Shown piece by piece: positions 53,360-58,099 of a stretch of 58,099 bases of DNA. The translations under genes were made by a program, and so were the position numbers. The stretch covers positions 1 to 58,099 of the forward strand of contig DKJA01000206.1 in assembly GCA_002454505.1 (NCBI GenBank), in the 5' to 3' direction. Positions within the stretch are counted from its first letter, which is position 1, and every line of letters starts with the position of its first letter. This DNA comes from Oxalobacteraceae bacterium UBA6704 (GTDB taxonomy: Bacteria > Pseudomonadota > Gammaproteobacteria > Burkholderiales > Burkholderiaceae_D). Under the pieces are notes generated by a model. That model made no database searches. It was not told where the DNA came from and saw nothing but the letters and a program-made list of their open reading frames with translations.

Positions 53360-54238
53360 CTACGAAGGCTTGTCGAACACCGCCTGCGCATACTGGATGA
53401 ACTGGCCGGTCAGTACCGCGCGCGGGCTCTGCACGCCCCACACGATGCCGATCCGCCGCACCGGCGCATGGCCCGGCAGCGCCACGCGGCCGATGGCCAG
53501 CCCGCCGGACCACAGCGCCGACCAGTCGGGCAGCAGCGAGATGCCGAGGCCCTGGTCGACCAGCACGGCGATCGACATCAGCCCGTTGATCTCCAGCCGC
53601 TGGCGCGGCGCGATGCCCTGTTCGTGCAGGTAGCGGTCGGCCAGTTGCCCGCCCAGTACCGAGCGGTCGTAGCGGATGAACGGTTCGCTGCGCAGCAGGT
53701 CGTGCGCATCGCGATGCAGCTGCGACGCGGGCGCGACGACCACCAGCGGCTCGTCCATCAGCGGCAGCCACGCGCAGGTTTTCGGCAGCGCGAACTGCGG
53801 CTCGACGACCACCGCCGCATCCAGCTCGCCGCGCGCCACCAGCCGGCACAGCTCCGTCGACGAGTTCGACACGACCGAGACCGACAGCTCCGGATGGTCC
53901 GCGTACAGGCGCTTCAGCACGGGTGGCAGCACGGTGGTCAGCGCCGACACGAAGGTGCCCAGCGTCAGCTCGCCGGCGCGCACTTCGTCCGACGCCATCG
54001 CCCGCAGGTCCTTCTCGGTGCGCAGCATGTCGCGCGCGCAGGCCAGGATGTTCAGTCCCGCGCTGGTGGGCTTGACGGCGCGGCCGGCGCGGCGCACCAG
54101 CGTCGTGCCCAGTTCTTCTTCCAGTGCCTTCAGGCGGGCGGCAACGGCGGCCGCGGTGATGTCGAGGCGCCGGGCCGCTTCGGCGACCGAGCCGCATTCG
54201 ACGGTGGCGACAAACGTCTGCAGATAACGGAGTTCCAT
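53360..54238 (-). CDS. LysR-family transcriptional regulator
   Basis: 292 residues: N-terminal winged helix (MELRYLQTFVATVECGSVAE, then AAARRLDITAAAVAARLKAL) and a C-terminal substrate-binding domain. It is divergent from the dehydratase-MFS pair at 54342 with a 103-bp gap, the classic LysR layout, so control of that pair by its substrate is the most likely role. It could also affect eutBC, which lies directly downstream on the same strand. Confidence 0.95.
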   Translation of the reverse strand: MELRYLQTFVATVECGSVAEAARRLDITAAAVAARLKALEEELGTTLVRRAGRAVKPTSAGLNILACARDMLRTEKDLRAMASDEVRAGELTLGTFVSALTTVLPPVLKRLYADHPELSVSVVSNSSTELCRLVARGELDAAVVVEPQFALPKTCAWLPLMDEPLVVVAPASQLHRDAHDLLRSEPFIRYDRSVLGGQLADRYLHEQGIAPRQRLEINGLMSIAVLVDQGLGISLLPDWSALWSGGLAIGRVALPGHAPVRRIGIVWGVQSPRAVLTGQFIQYAQAVFDKPS

Positions 54239-54341
54239 CGGGACGATAAAGATTTTATCTTCTGAAGAAGGTGATACGAAATTGTATTTGCGTCCGGTTC
54301 AAAAGACAATGCGTGCATATCTGATATTCACGGAGTCAATC

Positions 54342-56087
54342 ATGGCGAACGACAGCAACGACAACGACAAGAACAAACCACGCGGCATGAAGAAGGGCCT
54401 GGCCAACTACGGCGACCAGGGCTTCTCGCTGTTCCTGCGCAAGGCCTTCATCAAGGGCGCGGGCTTCACCGACAATGCGCTGGACCGCCCCGTGATCGGC
54501 ATCGCCAACACGGGCAGCGGCTTCAATCCCTGCCACGGCAACGCGCCGCAGCTGATCGAAGCGGTCAAGCGTGGCGTCATGCTGGCCGGCGGCCTGCCGG
54601 TGGACTTCCCGACCATCTCGATCCACGAGAGCTTCTCGACGCCGACCAGCATGTACCTGCGCAACCTGATGTCGATGGACACCGAGGAGATGGTGCGCGC
54701 CCAGCCGATGGATGCAGTGGTGCTGATCGGCGGCTGCGACAAGACCGTGCCGGCGCAGCTGATGGGCGCCGCGTCCGCCAATATCCCGGCGATCCAGCTG
54801 ATCACCGGCTCGATGCTGACCGGTGCGCACCGCGGCGAACGCGTGGGCGCCTGCACCGACTGCCGCCGCTACTGGGGCAAGTTCCGCGCCGACGAAATCG
54901 ACGGCGAGGAAATCGCCGCCGTCAACAACCAGCTGGTGGCCAGCGTGGGCACCTGCTCGGTGATGGGCACGGCCAGCACGATGGCCTGCATCGCCGAAGC
55001 GCTGGGCATGACGGTACCAGGCGGCGCATCGCCGCCGGCCGTCACCGCGGACCGCATCCGCGTGGCCGAACAGACCGGCGCGCAGGCCGTGCAGATGGCC
55101 CTCGACGGCCTGACAATCGACAAGATCCTGACCCCCGCATCGTTCGAGAACGCCATGCGCGTGCTGCTGGCGATCGGCGGTTCGACGAATGGCATCATCC
55201 ACCTGACGGCGATCGCCGGCCGCCTCGGCATCGACATCGACCTGGCGGGGCTGGACCGGATGGGCCGCGAAACGCCGGTGCTGCTGGACCTGAAGCCGTC
55301 CGGCCAGCACTACATGGAAGACTTCCACCATGCCGGCGGCATGGCCACGCTGCTGCGCGAACTGAAACCGCTGCTGCGCCTCGAAGCGATGACCGTCAGC
55401 GGCCGCACGCTGGGCGAGGAGATTGACCGCTACGATGCGCCGTTCGAACAGGACGTGGTGCGCAAGTTCGCCGACCCGATCTATCCGCAGGGCGGCATCG
55501 CTGTCCTGCGCGGCAACCTGGCGCCGGGCGGCGCCATCATCAAGCAGTCCGCCGCGCATCCGAAGCTGATGGAACACGAAGGGCGCGCGGTGGTGTTCGA
55601 GAACAGCGAGGACATGGCCAACCGCATCGACAGCGACGACCTCGACGTCACCGCCGACGACATCCTCGTGCTGAAGAACATCGGCCCGAAAGGCGCGCCC
55701 GGCATGCCGGAAGCAGGCTATATCCCGATTCCGAAAAAACTGGCGCGGGCCGGCGTCAAGGACATCGTGCGCATCTCCGACGGGCGCATGAGCGGCACCG
55801 CGTTCGGCACCATCGTGCTGCACGTGACGCCGGAAGCGGCCATCGGCGGCCCGCTGGCCTATGTGCAGACGGGCGACCGGATCCGCCTCAGCGTGGCCAA
55901 TCGCGAGATCAGCCTGCAGGTGACGGACGAGGAACTGGCGCGCCGCGCCGCCGCGCAGCCAGTGATTCCGCCGACGGCGGAGCGGGGCTACCGCAAGCTG
56001 TTCCTGCAGTCGGTCACGCAGGCCGACCAGGGCGTCGACTTCGACTTCCTGCGCGCCGTGCGCACCACGGGCAAGGCGCCCGAATAA
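54342..56087 (+). CDS. IlvD/Edd-family dehydratase (probable sugar-acid dehydratase)
   Basis: 581 residues. Cysteines expected for the iron-sulfur cluster are present: Cys64 (NPCHGN), Cys132 (GGCDKT) and Cys205 (GTCSVMGTAST). The protein resembles the L-arabonate/D-xylonate dehydratase branch (GLANYGDQGFSLFLRKAFIK, then ESFSTPTSMYLRNLMS) more than housekeeping IlvD. With the adjacent LysR regulator and the anion-symporter-type MFS gene it suggests sugar-acid uptake and dehydration to a 2-keto-3-deoxy acid. ATG 54342 follows CGGAG; the frame upstream to 54282 is not needed. Confidence 0.88.
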   Translation: MANDSNDNDKNKPRGMKKGLANYGDQGFSLFLRKAFIKGAGFTDNALDRPVIGIANTGSGFNPCHGNAPQLIEAVKRGVMLAGGLPVDFPTISIHESFSTPTSMYLRNLMSMDTEEMVRAQPMDAVVLIGGCDKTVPAQLMGAASANIPAIQLITGSMLTGAHRGERVGACTDCRRYWGKFRADEIDGEEIAAVNNQLVASVGTCSVMGTASTMACIAEALGMTVPGGASPPAVTADRIRVAEQTGAQAVQMALDGLTIDKILTPASFENAMRVLLAIGGSTNGIIHLTAIAGRLGIDIDLAGLDRMGRETPVLLDLKPSGQHYMEDFHHAGGMATLLRELKPLLRLEAMTVSGRTLGEEIDRYDAPFEQDVVRKFADPIYPQGGIAVLRGNLAPGGAIIKQSAAHPKLMEHEGRAVVFENSEDMANRIDSDDLDVTADDILVLKNIGPKGAPGMPEAGYIPIPKKLARAGVKDIVRISDGRMSGTAFGTIVLHVTPEAAIGGPLAYVQTGDRIRLSVANREISLQVTDEELARRAAAQPVIPPTAERGYRKLFLQSVTQADQGVDFDFLRAVRTTGKAPE

Positions 56088-56107
56088 GCCGCTTTTCCGA
56101 CGCGCCC

Positions 56108-56136
56108 CCACGGCATGCCAGCGCAGCGTGCCGTGG
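56108..56136 (+). terminator. Intercistronic hairpin between dehydratase and MFS genes
   Basis: CCACGGCATGC (56108-56118) pairs with GCGTGCCGTGG (56126-56136) apart from one G-T position. It lies between genes that look co-transcribed, so partial termination or mRNA stabilisation are both possible. Confidence 0.45.
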
Positions 56137-56186
56137 CGGCGGCACACGTTCAAACCAATAAAAAAACAGTTCACCAAGGAGATACC

Positions 56187-57512
56187 ATGGACTACGCCAG
56201 CGCCGATTCGTCAAGCGAATCCGCGGCCAGCCGGGCCGCGGCCGACCAGGCCGATTCGATCTACAAACGCATTGCCATCCGTTTCGTGCCGCTGCTGTTC
56301 GCGTGCTACGTGACGGCCTACCTGGACCGGGTCAACGTGGGCTTCGCCAAGCTGCAGATGCTCAGCGACCTGCAATTTTCGGAAGCGGTGTTCGGCCTCG
56401 GCGCCGGCATGTTCTTCCTCGGTTACTTCTTCTTCGAAGTGCCCAGCAACCTGCTGCTGCACAAGCTGGGCGCGCGGCGCTGGATCGCGCGGATCATGAT
56501 CACGTGGTCCGTGCTGTCGATGTGCACGGCATGGGTGACGACGCCGACGCAGTTCTACATCCTGCGCTTTTTCCTCGGCATCGCCGAAGCGGGCTTCTAT
56601 CCCGGCATCCTGCTGTACCTGACGTACTGGTTCCCGTCGCACCGGCGCGGCCGCATCGTCGCGCTGATCACGGCCGGTAATCCCGTCTCCGGCCTGCTGG
56701 GCGGCCCGCTGTCCGGCTACCTGATGGCGTCGATGGGCGGCACGCTGGCGATGTACGGCTGGCAGTGGCTGTTCATCCTCGAGGCGCTGCCCGGCATCGT
56801 GCTGGGCCTGATCGTGCTGAAGCACCTGGACGACCGCGTCGAGGATGCCCGCTGGCTCAGCGCCGACGAACGCGCGCTGGTGCGCCGCGACATCGAGAAG
56901 GACAACACGGTGCGCACGCACGGCTCGATCGGCGCGGCGTTCCGCTCGCCGCGCGTGTGGGTGCTGGCGCTGATCCTGTTCTGCATCATCTCCGGCTCAT
57001 ATGCGCTGAGCTTCTGGCAGCCGACGATCATCAAGGGCCTGGGCGTGGCCGACATCACCGTCATCGGCCTGATCTCGGCGATCCCGTACACCGTGGCGCT
57101 GGTCAGCATGATCCTCATCTCGCGCAGCGCCGACCGCCGCCGCGAACGCCGCTGGCACGTGATCGGCCCGGTGCTGTTTGCCGCCTGCGGCCTCCTGCTG
57201 TGCGCCACGATGAGCGCCAGCCCGGTGCTGTCCGTGCTTGGCCTGACGATGGTCGCGATGGGCGTTGTCAGCGCGCTGCCGATGTTCTGGGCGCTGCCGA
57301 CGGCCTTCCTGGGCGGCGCCGGCGCGGCGGCCGGCATCGCGCTGATCAACTCCACGGCCAACCTGGCCGGCTTCGTCAGCCCGACCGTGATCGGCTGGCT
57401 GAAGCAGCAGACCGGCTCCCTGTCGTCCGGCCTGTACCTGGTGGCCGGCACGCTGACGCTGGGCGCGATTCTCGTCTGGGCGTTCATCCCGGCGAAGCTG
57501 GTCAATCGGTAA
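56187..57512 (+). CDS. MFS transporter, anion:cation symporter family (sugar-acid or aromatic-acid uptake)
   Basis: 441 residues with 12 membrane segments. Features of the ACS family: YLDRVNVGFAKLQM in the first loop, GLGAGMFFLGYFFFEVPSNL, the RFFLGIAEAGFYPGI motif and LTYWFPSHRRGRIVAL. Relatives carry D-galactonate, glucarate, tartrate or phthalate. AAGGAG lies 6 bases before ATG 56187. Follows the dehydratase by 99 bp and probably supplies its substrate. Confidence 0.92.
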   Translation: MDYASADSSSESAASRAAADQADSIYKRIAIRFVPLLFACYVTAYLDRVNVGFAKLQMLSDLQFSEAVFGLGAGMFFLGYFFFEVPSNLLLHKLGARRWIARIMITWSVLSMCTAWVTTPTQFYILRFFLGIAEAGFYPGILLYLTYWFPSHRRGRIVALITAGNPVSGLLGGPLSGYLMASMGGTLAMYGWQWLFILEALPGIVLGLIVLKHLDDRVEDARWLSADERALVRRDIEKDNTVRTHGSIGAAFRSPRVWVLALILFCIISGSYALSFWQPTIIKGLGVADITVIGLISAIPYTVALVSMILISRSADRRRERRWHVIGPVLFAACGLLLCATMSASPVLSVLGLTMVAMGVVSALPMFWALPTAFLGGAGAAAGIALINSTANLAGFVSPTVIGWLKQQTGSLSSGLYLVAGTLTLGAILVWAFIPAKLVNR

Positions 57513-57618
57513 AACCGTCGCTGAAGCCGCGGGCCGGCCTTGACCCCGGCGCAGACCGAACAAGAGCCTGCCCCAAAAAGCCATCAGTGTCGGCGCGCGG
57601 CCAGGTGGACGTGGTGGA

Positions 57619-58099
57619 TCACGTTCGCCGGGTTGCGGCCTGCGGCGTGGCCGGTGCCGTGCCAGCGCGCTTGCCGGCCACCTGTTTCGCCGCATGCCAT
57701 TTGCGGCGGCGCCTGCGCTTGCCCTTGCCATTTTGCGCGTGGCTGTCGCCCGGGCGATGGGATGGGGCTGGCGCACCTGCCGGAACGGCGGTGGTTTCGG
57801 CAGGCGTCTCTGGCGGTGTGGCGGAACTGGCAGAGGGCGATACGTGCGTGTCTCGCTGCTGCGCCAACTGCGACAGCTTGTCACGTGTGGGATGCTCCTC
57901 TTGCGCCGCGGCGCCGCTGAAAAGGCGGGCGATCGCTGCCTTCCGCATCGTCCGGCACGTATCGGCGAGCACCCATTGCTCGGTGCCGGGAAAGCGCAGC
58001 CAGACCGCCTTCCACGCATTGCGGTTGCCGCTGCCATGCAGATTGGCGAAGCAGGATGGCGACACGAGATGTTCGCCATATTTGATCTGGCCTTCCTGC
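57619..58099 (-). CDS. Protein of unknown function, 5' end beyond the window
   Basis: The frame is open from the right edge to TGA at 57619-57621, about 160 codons. Its N-terminal visible part reads QIKYGEHLVSPSCFANLHGS, NRNAWKAVWLRFPG and WVLADTCR, a compact domain that I cannot name. It is followed by a Pro/Ala/Thr-rich linker and a strongly basic tail (KGKRRRRRKW), suggesting nucleic-acid binding. It converges with the MFS gene. A shorter frame starting inside the window (GTG 58065) is possible but the open frame continues upstream. Confidence 0.55.
   Translation of the reverse strand, partial: QEGQIKYGEHLVSPSCFANLHGSGNRNAWKAVWLRFPGTEQWVLADTCRTMRKAAIARLFSGAAAQEEHPTRDKLSQLAQQRDTHVSPSASSATPPETPAETTAVPAGAPAPSHRPGDSHAQNGKGKRRRRRKWHAAKQVAGKRAGTAPATPQAATRRT

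Overview
The window is high-GC, almost fully coding DNA from a betaproteobacterium. The uninterrupted order yceD-rpmF-plsX-fabH-fabD-fabG-acpP-fabF-ygfX-rpoE-rseA-degP-(glutaredoxin)-lepA-lepB-rnc-era-recO-pdxJ-acpS-uvrC-pgsA-tRNA is the conserved Burkholderiales chromosomal backbone. The gene set and the many short palindromic repeats suggest an Oxalobacteraceae member of the Massilia/Telluria type. That genus-level placement is an inference from memory, not a search. No plasmid, prophage or CRISPR signature was seen; this is a chromosomal segment.

Layout. 1-10370 holds a truncated regulator/ATPase, a divergent AraC regulator and MFS exporter, an RraA gene remnant, isocitrate lyase (aceA), the rRNA methyltransferase RlmJ, an EAL-HDOD signalling protein, a YeeE/YedE sulfur transporter, a tetrapyrrole-methylase-like methyltransferase and a Maf pyrophosphatase. 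10575-30825 is the core block: ribosomal protein L32, type II fatty-acid and phospholipid synthesis (plsX, fabHDG, acpP, fabF, acpS, pgsA), the sigma-E envelope-stress module (rpoE, a short rseA, degP), translation and secretion (lepA, lepB), RNA processing (rnc, era), DNA repair (recO, uvrC) and vitamin B6 synthesis (pdxJ). An IS1595-family element with an intact 8-bp target duplication lies directly behind pgsA. It is followed by an array of four identical tRNA-Gly(GCC) genes and one tRNA-Cys(GCA).

32759-48911 holds a 65-residue acidic protein between two similar terminators, a four-gene peptide/nickel-type ABC importer with a fused double ATPase, two glycosyltransferases, a sugar-proton symporter, a NarL-type two-component system divergent from a TonB-dependent receptor, and a secreted CocE/NonD hydrolase. 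49151-50716 is a lone gene of lower GC, set off by hairpins, with a C-terminal RNxxxH motif typical of HEPN ribonucleases; it is the best candidate here for an undescribed, possibly defensive, function. 50849-57512 holds a small membrane protein, ethanolamine ammonia-lyase (eutBC), and a LysR regulator divergent from an IlvD/Edd-family sugar-acid dehydratase and an anion:cation-symporter-family permease. The right edge cuts a gene of unknown function.

Three families of short palindromic repeats run through the window: tandem GGGGACAGTCCCC pairs, GGTG(A/T)CAGGCACC hairpins, and GCAACC...GGTTGC hairpins. One family lies inside the open reading frame of recO and adds about 105 residues to its N-terminus; another abuts the ygfX start codon; a third occurrence supplies terminators.
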